The notes under the pieces: generated by a model
What the model was told of the DNA's origin: nothing
Seen by the model: only the letters and a program-made list of their open reading frames with translations
Database searches by the model: none
In this document: positions 45,155-57,680 of the stretch, piece after piece
Layout of the letters: every line of letters starts with the position of its first letter
Position numbering within the stretch: position 1 is the first letter of the stretch
Translations under genes and position numbers: made by a program
Assembly: GCA_015680685.1 (NCBI GenBank)
Contig: MNCI01012642.1
Span: forward strand, 724,800-788,799
Length of the DNA stretch: 64,000 nucleotides
Direction: 5' to 3'
Source of the DNA: Gnetum montanum
Lineage: Eukaryota; Streptophyta; Gnetopsida; Gnetales; Gnetaceae

Positions 45155-47641
45155 ATGCCTCACTCACACAAAAATGATTATGAATCGTATAGTGCACCTA
45201 TTCATTGGAGAACTAACGAAATATACAATGAAGAATATTGGAGTGATCCACTTTATGAAGGGGTTTTTCATGACCATGGTCATCCTAGCAACACTTAAAG
45301 ACTACATTCACCTAAGGTAAACAATCTTGAAGAAGATGATGTTAGCCCTAAACTAGGGGAGGCCTCAAGGCCTAAGACGTCCTCGGTACTTAGAAACAAT
45401 AAACCAAGGGACCTTGAGGAATGTTATAGAAGCCATGGCTATCCTACCAATTCCTCCTTTTCATCTTCCCCCTCAACTTTAATTTCTAGCTCTGATGAAG
45501 ATGAACATAGGTATCGAGATAGAGCTCCACAAAAGGGTCAGAATAAAAGCAAAAATCAAACCCACAGACATACTCAAGGTCATCAACATGAACACAAGCC
45601 CCATCATCACCATTGATCAAATAGAGATTTTATTCACAACTTTTCTGACGATGATAAATCCCTATTAGTCCCTAAAAGCCTAATGCACATCATAGGGGCC
45701 ATTAAGATATCTCACAGGCATCACAAGAAGAGTTAACTACTGAAGCTCGACATGAATAATATTCCAAAATTTGCAAGAGGCTATGATTCAGAACTTCTAC
45801 ATCATTTACAAGCCTTCCATGATGCTTGTGTGCTCAACAATGTGGACAATAAATGACAAAATCTTATGCTCTTTCCTAGGACACTAATCGATAAAGCCAA
45901 GTGTGGTATAGATCATTGGAACCAAATTCAACCAAATTATGGTCACCCATGTTAGAAATTTTCAATAAAAAATACCAAACCTATGCATAAGTGTCTACCT
46001 TGAGAAGATAAATCCAAAGATGGAAATAAGAACAATAGGAACCCTTGGACATGGCCTTAGATAGATACTATTCCTTACTAAATAAATGTCCAAGTCATAA
46101 GTTCTCCGAGAAAGAGCAATTACTCAACATCATAGATGGGCTTAGCAATGAAACAATGGTGAACCTTGGAAAGTATGGCTAATGACAATTGTACAAGCTC
46201 CAAGCCCACCAGATCAAGGAACTAATAGAACATATAGTGAAAGAAGAGAGAGAATTATCTAGATGGGAGAATGCCAAAGCATTTTAGCAAGATCCAATTC
46301 TAGAAATAACAAAGGTCTGAAACTATAAGGAAGAGGAAGCAATCAACTCTAAAAGGGTGATACAGTCCTAACCTTTGCCAATACAAAAATTGATAGATGA
46401 AATTAAGGCAAAGCATAACAAGATGACCGTATGGATAAATGAACAAAGTGTGAACTTAGAAGACACTGTCAAGGAGAGGGTCATCCAAAATAAACCTAGC
46501 AATCAAAACAAAAGGCATAGAAATCAAAAATAGTTAAGAACACTATTCGAGGGAGAATGAATAAGGGTAACAAGGCCAAAGGCTCAACTATAGATAATGA
46601 GGATGGATGTGATATTTGTTTATATGACCATCCAAAGGACCATTACCCATTCTTATCACATCTATATGAGCATTGGGTAGGGAAGCTTCACCCACAATTT
46701 GTAAAAAGTTATTATTTTAGGCACATCCTTGTTCCACAAGGTAATTATGGACAACCCCATAACCCATTGTACTATCTTGAGGGGAGATATTATCACCCTC
46801 AACACTTTTCTCCACCACAATGGCAAAACTCATAGGTGTGGGGAAGGCCACCATCTAGCCAGCCACATCCTCCCTGTCTACCAAAACCAAATGCCTACTA
46901 TGTTGAACATCCTATTTCTCTAGCTAGTTCTAAATCCTCTACCTCCAATCGTCATTATCACTCTCCTGAGTATCATTGACCCATGGCCTCTCCTAAGGGA
47001 TTACCACCTCATACTTCTCACACTTCTCCTTACCCTCAGTATTCTCATCCTTCACCTCCCTCTACACTACCATCAGATGTATCAAACGGTTCCACACCAC
47101 TATGCCAACCAATGGATGTAACTTGTGCTACTACTATTAACGAAAGTAGGTTTCCTATGCAATGTTGGAAGTGTCCCTTCTTTAGGCAAGGCTGTAGGAA
47201 AAAGAATTACACTTCCAAATGTACTCCACCCTCTAAACCAGCCAAGGTCATCCTAGTACCACACCTTCCTTAGCTCCATCAATAGCCCCTATCACTATAC
47301 CCAAGCCTCCACCTCACACTTCAACATCCATACAATCCAATGAATTCACCAATGTGAAGGGACACACAAATCCATGCATATTGCCATATAGTCAAGGGTG
47401 CCATAGTAGGTTAAATTTCCCTCATAATGTACACACACCATCTAACCCACCCCACTATGCTTTCTATAATTAGGTATGTGACCAATGATTTCTCTACCTA
47501 GCCACCATACCACCAATAAACACCTAGTGGTTGGGGCATGAAGGGTTTCTAATGTTTCATACATGCATGAATCCTATTCACCCACTTATTAGTCCTAGCC
47601 ATGACCAAATTTTTAGTCATGGGGGTCACCCCCCATTCTAA
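45155..47641 (+). pseudogene. gag of element G with pol-type C-terminus
   Basis: It starts at ATG 45155 (Met-Pro-His-Ser-His), then APIHWRTNEIYNEEYW as in C and E. A serine-rich and histidine-rich basic region follows. The capsid domain is at about 45745-46200 (LDMNNIPKFARGYDSELLHH, LQAFHDACVLNNVDN, LMLFPRTLIDKA). The zinc-knuckle-like CDICLYDHPKDHY is near 46607, with its last cysteine changed to tyrosine. Then come a proline/tyrosine-rich segment, QCWKCPFFRQGCRKK near 47160, and the terminal SHGGHPPF with TAA 47639-47641. Several stops, mainly at former Gln or Trp codons, interrupt it. As in B and C, pol is absent but its C-terminal codons remain. Confidence 0.83.
47619..47636 (+). promoter_or_regulatory. 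G-rich motif at the gag end of G
   Basis: ATGGGGGTCACCCCCCAT follows TTTAGTC, a near-palindrome homologous to the perfect one at 14079-14096. Confidence 0.5.
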
Positions 47642-49204
47642 TTTCCAGGATTCTTAAGTGTTATTTTATGTTTTTGTTTTATGATTTTTTTGTCATTTCT
47701 CTATTTCTTTTACTTTTTCTAATTGTTGTTTTCAATTTTCTGTTGTAATCTTGACCATGAATAAATTGATCATGTTGCCCAGTAAGGTGGGGTTTTTCTC
47801 TATGTTTCCTAGTCATAAGGGACTGATTATTCAGACATTGAGACCATGACATCCATCCACCTATTCCATTAATAAGAGGTTTGTGCTATGGTCACAATGG
47901 TAATATTTTTCATTAATCAACTATAGATAGTTTGATAATCATTCTGTCTAGAGAGACCAGTGAATGACCAAGGTGAAATGACAAGGGTGTCACATCAAGG
48001 GGATTCATATATTCTCTTTGGCTACTTCCATATGTTCTATCGTGTTGCTGAGGTTGTAACTATATCCTTGTAGATCTAACTCAAAATGAAACCAAGGGCA
48101 ACTCAAAATGGCACTAAATAACTTTTGTGAATCCCATTGAAAAGACATGTAACCACACCTAAAGGGAGGCAACTTCATAGAGCCATCAAAAAATATATAT
48201 AATAAAAGTGTGCCACCATGACGCTCCTCCATTTCTTCTCCCTTGAACAAAATGCTAAGTTATGTTACTCCTTGCAACTTTGGTAGACTTATGGTTGTTT
48301 GTCAATGGGATGGAGCTATGTAGTGTCACTACAATGTGGTATGGCCTTGGTCTAAAACTTGAAAATCTAGATACATGGTTATTTAATCACTAATTATACA
48401 CAAGATTCCATTGTGACCATCATTAGAAACCTCATGCCCTAATTTCTGTGATCCCTTCTGTAGTCCATCTCATCTTGTTGTTTGAGTGTTCATAACATGA
48501 GGTTGGTGTAATGTAGAGTTATTATCTCAACTTGGTGGTTCTAACACGTGTGTTTTGTTCATAGGTATATGTTGCATTCAACTTCTCTAGGGCCCACAGA
48601 CAATAGAGGTGTGGTTCCACAAGGGCATCATAGGCTAGAGCCTGATTTGGGGAGAATCCACTTGTGTAACTTTTGTAACTTGTTCCTATTGCACATGACC
48701 GCATTATTTTACATTCTCTGACTACTCACCTAAGTGAATTATCCTTTCCCTTCTCATTTTAATTGTAATATATAGCTCCCTAACATTCCAATTTCCATTC
48801 TATCTAATCCTATTTGAATCCAGAGTGTTCCACTTAGTCATGGTGGGGTGCAACAATAAGAAGTGCACATACTTTTTGTGAAATTTTCTATCATCACAAA
48901 AACATCATATGGGTAAGAAATTTAATATTTAGTAAAGAAACATTTTATGTTTAAATGCCAAGTTAATTTTCATTAATCATTAAGGCCACCCAAATGATTG
49001 TAAGTGTCACATGTAAAGAAATTGATGAAACCCAACAATGTAAGTTCAAAAATAACACCTTTTGGAGTTACTTCTTGGAAATATTTCTAACTCTAAAATC
49101 ACATTATGTAATTATGGACTATTAACTAAGGTAATGAGTACGGTATAAGTTGAAAAAAATTCTCTACACAACCTTAGTAACAATTGATCTTTGTGTGATT
49201 ACAA
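47642..49204. other. Element G spacer, noncoding
   Basis: A T-rich stretch follows the gag stop (47660-47760), then AT-rich sequence with blocks shared with B and C near 48810-48850. These include CTTAGTCATGGTGGGG at 48833-48848. No GATATC array or TATA box could be found where B and C have them. No gene seen. Confidence 0.7.
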
Positions 49205-51982
49205 ATGGCCCCAAAAATAGAAGATTGAGTAGGACCTTCATAAGGAGCAGCTAAATTCCCAAGAGGAGGTAGAGGCTAGGGACCTTACATAGAACATGAA
49301 AAGTAGGAAGCACACTCATTTAGCATTCATTAGGAAATCCCTACGACAGTGCAATCTGGCTATGTGGCAGGTGGAGAAGTTAAAGCCTTAGAACCAAGAC
49401 AATGTCTCATGATGTCCCCAAAATGTCTCCAAGACATTCGGGAGAATTCCACCTTCTCAACCATGATCGTGGAGCTCAATTTTAGGCCTTTCACCAAGTT
49501 TTCTCCCAAACTAGTGAAGAGTCAACTTGAAGCTTCTCTATTGTGGTCCATTCTCTCAAAAAGTGGTGACTGGTATTTGGGTAAGACATACCAATTTTGG
49601 CATGACAACGAAGAATGCACCATTGCACATGTAGGTGGCATTCCCATTAATTTCTCTACAAGGGCCATTGCAGAGGTCTTAAATCTTCCAAATGAAGGAC
49701 CAAAGGTTGCTCATCTTTCCACTTACTCATACGTAGATGCAAGAAAGTTATGGTTGAAACAGGCTTACGACAAAGAAAATAAAGCTTATGGGGAATTGAC
49801 CCTAGAAGAGAAGATTTACTTCAAGATTGGCACTTATCACATTTTCCCCACTAAAGGCTTAAATAGACTATCTACTTATGCAGCATGGGGTAGTGCAATT
49901 TTGATGGGAAAATTTAATGTAAGTTTGCCCCATTTATATTTGATGGAAATACTAAAGCGATTTGAAGAAAGAGAGATAGGGAAGATTGCCTTGCCTTTCC
50001 CTTGTTTTATCATGAAGCTATGCAAACATGTTGGAATTTTGGGCTATATGAATGATATTCTTAGAAAAGCCCAACATGCTTCATATGTTGGACTACTCAA
50101 ATCATTGGCACCAAGGAAGGATGTTGATGAGTAATCAAATCAAGAAGAAGAGTGAATGGTTGGACCCATGACACCTCAAATGGTAGGGCCTAGCCAATAA
50201 TAAGAAGTAAGGCCCAACACATAATCCAAAAGCCAGCAAGTCCAACAATCACCATCATTGCAACAGGACTATCAACCATCCATCAACCACCTTAGAACCA
50301 TTGCTGAGACAGTCAGTTAGGAGAGTTGTGATGCTGAGAATTTATTCAGGGTCATTGATGATGTTATGTAGCCCACTATTTTAGCTAACCCTATGAGTGA
50401 ACACATTTTGTTGATTTTAGGAGGAGAGTCCTAGTGGTCTCAGTGGATCTCTAAGAATGTTGCATCCTTCCAAGTTAGATTAGAAGTTGGTGAAGGTGCC
50501 ACAGTTATGATCATGCAACACCAGGATGTGGTAGGCATAGTAAAGGTGGTTGCAAACCACATCAAAGAATCTTTTAATGTTCCTGTTGTGCCATCAACAG
50601 ATTTCATAGGAGCAAGTGATGCTCAAGTCTTAGTCAATTCCTCAATAACTCTTGTAGAACATGAGAATGTTTTGGATCACTTGCTGCAAATAGGACAAGT
50701 CATGACTTCCTTGTTTGACATCCCTCAAGATGTCATAGCAGTATAATTAGACCTTATTTCAACTAAAGGAAAATTGGTCATGGCTGAAGTTAGGGCTAAG
50801 CATTAAGAAGTAGATCTATAAAGTTTACAAGAAAAGCTTGTCACTCTACAAGTTGAATGAAGGGATCCTTCCCAATTCATCATAGTTGACCAATTGGATG
50901 TTTTCAAAAATGAGCAACTAAATAAATATTTGGAAGAGAATAAAAAAGTGGCAAGGGAAAAAGAACAGGCTAGTTAGGATGCTTCCAAGGCATAAGCTCA
51001 AATGTATGCACATGCTAAGGCTCTCAAGGCCCTACAAGAGGAGAAAAAATAGCTTGTTGCTGAAAATCTTTGGTTAATGCTAACTAAGAAACAAAAGAAT
51101 GTTCTTGAAGAAATTTTTCAACAAATGCAAGAATAATTAGTATAGGTCAACTAAGATATGAATTACTTAGCCAAGAAAAATAGAATCCTTTCTATGGAGG
51201 AGGTCGACGCCATCCATCAAAAGATAGCAATAGAGATTAGTGCATGGAAAAATGAGGCCAAGAAGCATGAGATGTTGAAAGAGAACTTTTGTGACTAGGT
51301 GGGGATGTACAAAGGAATAATAAAAAAAGATATCCATATGGCTAAGTCTCACATTAACTCTTTCAGTGCTCAACACACTGACTGGTGAGCCATATTAGAT
51401 ACATATGCCTTCATCCACCAAGAAAAACTAAAAAGTTAGGACCTGCAAATTCAAGACCTAATGGAGTACATGGAGTTGGCAAATTTGCAATATGCCAACT
51501 TATCTATGTTAATAGTAGGGTGCCTGAGAAGTGAGCTTGAGAAATAGGTAGCTACCACTTACACTAAGTATGAGACAAAGTTTGCCAAACATAAGAAAAT
51601 ATTGCAAAAACTAGAAGTTGCAAGCTCTAAATTAGAAGTGGTCAATGAAAGCTATCACAATCAAAGAGATGTAGCAGCGAACTTGGCTCGATGGCTAATA
51701 GATTATCATAAATTACAATATAATGCTAGGGCCTATGAGGAGGAACAACGATAGTTTGCTACGTGGTATGTCAAAGAAAACCAGATGTTTCCATAGTTCC
51801 TATGTCCGTGGGAGGTGTGAGCTCTATCAAACATTGGGACGTCGTAATGGACTACGCATGATCCTTGCACAAAAGAAGAGAAACTATAGGTGCTTCTCAC
51901 ATGTCAGAAATCTTAGAAGCCTATAGTACTAGACAAAAGGAAAGTACCAATGGAGAAGCCACCACCTCCAGGAATCACATGA
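49205..51982 (+). pseudogene. ORF2 of element G
   Basis: The frame runs from ATG 49205 (Met-Ala-Pro-Lys-Ile) to TGA 51980-51982, about 925 codons. Its N-terminal domain is open for 261 codons at 49349-50134, the longest such stretch in the window. It includes SGDWYLGKTYQFWHDNEE, GIPINFSTRAIAEVLNLP, YFKIGTYHIFPTKGLNRLS and IALPFPCFIMKLC. Downstream are VVANHIKESFNVPVVPS and LLQIGQVMTSLFDIPQDV (50507-50746). A long helical, Lys/Glu/Gln-rich region continues to about 51740, and the C-terminal WYVKENQMFP segment ends PPPPGIT. It resembles the plant transposon-associated domain seen beside Athila-like elements. I see no membrane segment, so an envelope role is not supported. Stops break the C-terminal two thirds. 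Confidence 0.8.
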
Positions 51983-52130
51983 GTTCAAACATTTTGTATT
52001 TTGTGTTTTGTATCCAAGTTTTATGTTTCTCATACTGTGGCATGATTAATCAGTAGTAGCTAATAATCCCATACCTTCATAATGTTTTTTAAGAAGCTTT
52101 TTTCTCATTGTATTAACTCAAGAACAAGTT

Positions 52131-52150
52131 TTTATTCAATCATGGGGATC
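52131..52150 (+). promoter_or_regulatory. Polypurine tract-like site before the 3' LTR of G
   Basis: TTATTCAATCATGGGGATC lies directly before the LTR start at 52151. Confidence 0.55.
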
Positions 52151-52969
52151 TGATGAATCGTGGTTTGCCAGGCCCTGATATCGGGTATGCGATATCGGGT
52201 ACATGATATCATGGCTTCGATATGATATCATATATGTGATATCATGATTTCTGTGTTAGCCTATAAATATAGCACTCAGGTGCATAGTTAATAGTTTTGA
52301 AATTTAAGTTCTTTTCTTTCTAGTTCTTTTGACAATATAGTTTTCAGTTTTCAATTTCTTTCTTTCAAGCTAGTTATTCCTAGTGCATGCCTGTAGTGTG
52401 ATGTTTGTAATTGCATGACACCTTTGTTCGAGTGTGACATACTTGCACACATGCATGATCGACAATAGAGATTGAGATTACTTTCATCATTGCATCATTC
52501 AATTAGATTACTTTTTTTTAATTATTTAATGCCTTCTTTAGTTAACAGTTCAATTTATTATTATTTACTCTTCCAATCATTAAGTAGAATGTTTACACCT
52601 TAATCACAAGCATTTATGTGCGAATACTTGGCATGTCTAGTAGTAATCCCATGAAGTCCAAGACATGTATGGATGGTTAAGGATGGATACCATCACCATA
52701 GGATAATTTAGGTTTTTCTTCCATTATTAGTTTAATCAATTTTATCTTTTCTATTATCAAGAGTAACGTAGAATTAGGACAACATCATATGCTTCACTCT
52801 AGACTAAACCATACATGACAAAGTTACTACTAGTCCAGGTGAGATGACAACAAACTATGATCAACATATAACTATTTAGATGCCACAATTAGTCCATCTA
52901 CGGAGTTCGACTAGAGCATACACACTCATATTTGTATGGTTGAGCGTAGGGGTACCTTGTTGCTTATCA
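52151..52969 (+). repeat. Element G 3' LTR
   Basis: An 819-bp LTR from TGATGAATCGTGG to GCTTATCA. The GATATC array is at 52180-52250 and TATAAATA at 52262-52269. Confidence 0.93.
52180..52269 (+). promoter_or_regulatory. U3 promoter of the 3' LTR of G
   Basis: Five GATATC/GATATG repeats precede TATAAATA (52262-52269). Almost the same as in the 5' LTR. Confidence 0.68.
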
Positions 52970-52974
52970 TCCAT

Positions 52975-55900
52975 GAATTTAAATTAAATCATAACATCTA
53001 AAGTAGTATATGCTTATAACATTTAGCTATCCCTATTCTCTTAAACATGGATTCCATGCATTGGTTATTAACAAAAATAATGTGATTGCTCTATGCATTG
53101 CTTCATGATCGTTGGGATCTATCTCATCAACCTTTAGAGCTCCTTCTATATAAAGAAACCCATGCACATGGGGTGATCCAAGATGTTGCCATTCATATTG
53201 ATGAGCAGTAAGTAGTTCTTCTACTCAATCATATGAATCACAACTATTCACTAGTGATCTAGTCAAATTATGTGGACTTAGCCCCTAAGTGTGCCAATAG
53301 AAAAAGATAGTGACATGGGAAAAGATGATCATTGTCTTCTTAGCTCTCACTTGTGGAAGATTATTTGTATGATTAAGTGTGAGCCAAGGCACATGATATT
53401 TATTTATATTTTATATTTTTATTTATATAATTTAAGTGTCAAAATAAAGATAATTAATTGGGAATTAACTACTTAACTATCTAATGATCCTTTAAGCTAA
53501 CTATCCTAACATTAGCATTCAAGCCCACTTTTCATACACATCCTAAACTCATTCTAACACTACTGGGTTATCAAGCATTAACCAATATGTTTGAAGTGGT
53601 CGTAATTATGTACTTGTTATTAAGTTTATTAATTAACTAAGGACAAGAATGTAAAGTGCATTAAAATAAACATTAATCTATTCTAAATTCTATAAAGAGT
53701 TCCAAGAATCTTGTCTTTATTACCATACATCAATGTGTCCAAATACAATGATGCTTGAATAAGGATCCATATAATTTTTTGAAGTCCTACTACAGGCACT
53801 CAAAAAAAATTATAGTTTAAATCAACTTGTTGAATTACTACTAAAAAACTATTTTTTCTCGTAAGATTAAGTTCTTCAATAAATCTATAGGAATTCAAAT
53901 CATGACAAAGAAAGAATAAAGTAAAAATTAATCATGAAGATTGCCTTCCACTCTAAGGAAACACTATTCATTTCCTTAAGACAATAATTTTTTTATTATA
54001 TAATAAGAGTTTATTTAAATAAAATAGATGGATTTTTGAATTTATAAGCAATTGTAATGTTATTTTCACCCCAATCCATCTATATATTTAATTTTAAAGG
54101 TTTTTTTGTCATTGGGGATATATTATACTATTTTTAGTCATCTTTGCCTCATTGGTTAAATATATATATCCAAGGCATCTGTTGGAAATTTGTATAATGG
54201 GATTATTAATATAAGTTTAGTGAGAATTTTTTTTCATCATTAACTCATCAATTTTTTTATCAATTCATTAACATACATCAACATCATTCATTCTTATTTA
54301 CTTAATCTTGGGAAGTTGAACAGTTGGATGTGAGGACATTCATTGTTTCGATGATATCTCAATCATTTTTAAAAATATTTTAATGATTCTCAATTTATTA
54401 GAAATATAGAAATATAACTACATGAAACTAAAATTTTAGTGCAATATCTAATGTGGGTTGTAAGAAATTAGCTCTATAATTTGGCATTTTTTTAATCTTG
54501 AATTTTTACTAGAATGAATGATAGTAAATGATTAGATAGTTTCTCCCTCATCATACAAAGATTTTATATGATATTAGAAATATTTAAAAGCCAATATCTT
54601 TGGAAAGGTTTAGTTAATATTTTAGCATCAGAAACATAACAACTTTTGAGTTATCATCTCTCCAAATTTCACTGCCAAAATTACTATGATTTTTGATAAA
54701 TTGGAAAGAAAATAACATAACCTCAACTTATGGATATCTCTTATAGTAATTAATTTTTACAAATTGTAGAGAACTTACTACCAAAAATACAAATTTTATT
54801 AGCTAATTCTTAATGAAGTCAAGATAATCAAGCAATTCTTCCATTACCTAAAATTCCTTTAGTAATGGCTCTTAATGAAATTAATATGCACTGTATAGAC
54901 TTTTAAAAAAAAAGTATATGGTTGACTGAAACTGTTAATAGAAAATGTAACCAACCTAATCATTCCTAAAATTAATGTAATGGAAGAATAAATCTTCTAA
55001 GGATATTTCCAAAGCACTACAACGTAACTATGTTAGTGGTAAGTTTTGTGAAGTATATTTTGAATTTCTAGAATCAAGGAGCATGAACAAGTACAAAAAC
55101 TATTCTTGATGTGCTTTCTTATTCTATGATCACTATCTTCAAGCAAACCTGTAGCCACTATTAGGATGTGCTTTTGTATTCTTTGATCACTGTCTTTTCA
55201 AAAATGTAATGTTTGCTAAATATGGGAAGTAATGAAATTTGGTTCAATAGGATTTTAGATATATCTCATGTTTCTCTTTGATGTATAGGTGCTAAATTTT
55301 TTTTAACATTTATTGAGGTAGTTGATGGTGTGTTAGGTATTCTCAAGGATAGTTTACTAAATTTAGGTGCATAAAATGTTATTAGTTAAGACATGTACAT
55401 TACCTTCACTTTCCTTTCTTCTTGATAAACTGTACAAAATTGATTTTTTTTCTAAAGAAAGAAAAGAAAAAAAATACTTGCATCATGTATAAGAGTGGTG
55501 TACATCTAATGGTTTTAAATTTTTTTTAAGGTATTCCTTGTTGTTAAAGACTCTTGAATCATATATAGATATAGATATAATTTTCATTTTTAAAAATAAT
55601 TATTTTAACATATATAATATAAGATAAATTAAATAATACTTGGATGAGAGGTAGAGTGACTCCATATTACTAAAGATTATGATTTGGATAGAGCATAATC
55701 AAACCTAGTTCTTATTCCATTTCTTAACATAAAAAAGTCTTTCATTTATATTATGTTAGTGGACATCTTTTATCTAATGTGGAATTATTTGTATGATATG
55801 AAATTATGTCTTACAAAAATGAAATACATGTTAAATTAAATAAAACTTAGGTGAGCGATAGGGTGACTGCATCTTACTAAAGATCATGATTTGAAGCTAT

Positions 55901-56710
55901 TTGTACTGGGAATGAAATAATATCCATTATTAGAGATCATGATTTGAATGGACAACAACCAAACCTAGTTCTCATTCTTTTTCTTACTGCAACAAAGTAT
56001 TTCATTTATATTATGTTAGTAATCATCTCTAATAAAATATGGGATTATTCCTATGGTATGAAATTGTGTCCTAGAAAAATGTAATACATGATAAAAGAAA
56101 TGTAAAATTCCTAGAAAATGAAATACATAAAAAATGAAATGAGACTTGGGTAAGGGACAAGATAATTTCATCTTACTAGAGACCATGATTTGAATGGAGC
56201 ATAACCAAACCCAATTTTCATTCCATTTCTTAATACAAAAAGTATTAAACTTATATTCCATTAGTGGTCATTTACTATTCAATCTAGGATTGTTTCTATG
56301 ATATTAAATTATGTCCTAGAATCTATGGCCACTATGAGGATGTGCTTTCTTATTCTACAATTACTATCTTATAGAAAGTATAATGTTTACTACATATGGG
56401 AAGTAACAAAATTTTTTCAGAAATAATTTTAGATATATCTTGTTTCCCTCTTCAATGTATTTCTAGTAAAACTTTTCATCATTGATCTAGGTAGTTGATA
56501 GCAGGTTTGCTAGATATTTTGTAGGATAGTTTACTAAACATAATTCTAGAATAAGTTATTCATTAATACATGTACATTCCATTCACTTTAATTTCTTCAT
56601 TGTGAAAGACTCTTGAATTACACACATATATATAGATATATATATGTATAAATAATTTTAGTTTTAAAATGATTTAATTAACATATAATAGACCTTAAAT
56701 TAAAGGTGGT
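52975..56710. other. Host Helitron-derived noncoding sequence, copy 2
   Basis: 52975-55526 matches 16068-19120, and 55527 to about 56105 matches 40815-41445, so the single GGTATT near 55523 is the empty site of element D. From about 56330 to 56700 the sequence repeats, in diverged form, the 55110-55570 interval (the CTTTCTTATTCTAC block through AAAGACTCTTGAAT). The helicase C-terminus of copy 1 (41635 on) is not found here. No gene seen. Confidence 0.78.
53199..53870 (-). repeat. Old truncated LTR in the host unit, copy 2
   Basis: Paralogue of 16292-16970 with the same ends, starting TGATGAGCAGTAAG. It lacks the U3 end. Confidence 0.7.
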
Positions 56711-57542
56711 TGATCAATGACATTATTTCATTTGCTCCAACATTGGGTACATGATATCGAGCATCTGACATCAAGGTCTTGATGTGACATTGGGTATTTG
56801 ACATAAGCGGGTATACGTTGATTTATAAATATAGTGCCTGGGCTCCCAATTTGGTAGTCATTTTTTAGTCAGAGTAGCAAAGCTCTTATAGTTTATTTTC
56901 TCCATAGTTAGAATATTTTTTGAGTGCCCACAGAAGGAGTCTAAGTGTGTATGGTTCTTTGTTCGAACATTAATGTACTTGAGCACAACAGTATGATGGG
57001 AATAAAAATGAACTCTTTTGACAATCCTTGTAACGCTGCAAATAGATTAATATTTTCTTTCATGAACTTTACTTTAATTCATTTAAATTAAGAAATTACT
57101 GTCTAGTTGTCAATGAACATAAGCATGAACACTTCAAGCATACATATAGTACTTGGTAACCCAACAACGTTTAACATTTGGTAACCCAGTAGCACTATGT
57201 ATGTTCAGGATGTGTCTAGGAAAGTGGGGTGGTTACTTGTGTTAGGCTAAATAGGCATTAAAAAAATTAGATTTTAAGTTACTCTACTTTTCATTCTTGT
57301 TGTAGGTGATCAAACTTATAAAATATAAAATATGAAAAATCATATATCTTAATTACACTTAAATCATACCCTTGAGCCTCATAAGTGTAGTTGGGAAGAC
57401 AATGAATGTTCTCAATGCCCGTTTCACTTCCTAGAAGAACTAGTGTACAAGAGAACTATAGGTTCATGAAATTCAACCAAATTGCATGTAAATGCCTTAG
57501 TGATTCATATGGTTGGGCATAGGGGTACCTCGCCACTCATCA
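56711..57542 (+). repeat. Element F 5' LTR
   Basis: An 832-bp LTR from TGATCAATGACATT to CGCCACTCATCA. It carries the shared U5 terminus (GGTACCTCGCCACTCATCA) and landmarks such as GTAACCCAGTAG and GGGAAGACAATGAA. The U3 part differs from the other LTRs. Confidence 0.82.
56745..56831 (+). promoter_or_regulatory. U3 promoter of LTR F
   Basis: Repeats of the form TTGGGTAYNTGAYATCRAG (about 56745-56810) precede TATAAATA at 56824-56831. A variant of the array, with GACATC mixed with GATATC. Confidence 0.6.
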
Positions 57543-57680
57543 TTGATTATTTTATGCACTAGCAACAACCTAGTAAAAATTATTTGAATCATCAGAATGA
57601 ACCTTAGAGTCATATCCTATTTTACAATTACTACAACACATATTTACAAGAACACTACATTTTTTCTCATCTAATAGAAA
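57543..57680 (+). other. Leader of element F without a recognisable primer site
   Basis: Directly after the LTR the sequence is TTGATTATTTTATGCAC instead of a TGGCGCCGTTGCC-like site. Other elements have the site at this exact spot, so it was lost or replaced. Confidence 0.5.

Larger units (their letters stand above)
44204..52969 (+). mobile_element. LTR retrotransposon G, non-autonomous gag + ORF2
   Basis: This 8,766-bp plus-strand element has TCCAT duplications at 44199-44203 and 52970-52974. Host copy 1 has a single ATCCAT at the corresponding place (about 16064). Order: 5' LTR, tRNA-Asp-like primer site, gag, polyprotein end, AT-rich spacer, ORF2, G-rich tract, 3' LTR. No protease, RT, RNase H or integrase is present. 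Its LTRs carry the GATATC array like A, B and C. Unlike B and C, I find no internal promoter array upstream of ORF2. The first LTR base pair has mutated from TG to TA. Confidence 0.93.

Noticed and set aside
49349-50134. A host gene with a plant mobile domain
   Set aside because: The frame is part of ORF2, lies between the LTRs of G, and recurs at the same place in B, C and D.
49205-51982. ORF2 as an envelope-like protein
   Set aside because: Position after pol would fit, but no signal peptide, membrane span or cleavage site is seen. The C-terminal two thirds look like a soluble coiled coil.
56630-56655. AT-rich ATATATAGATATATATATG as a promoter or origin
   Set aside because: A simple AT microsatellite also present in shorter form at 40842 and 55562; no gene nearby.
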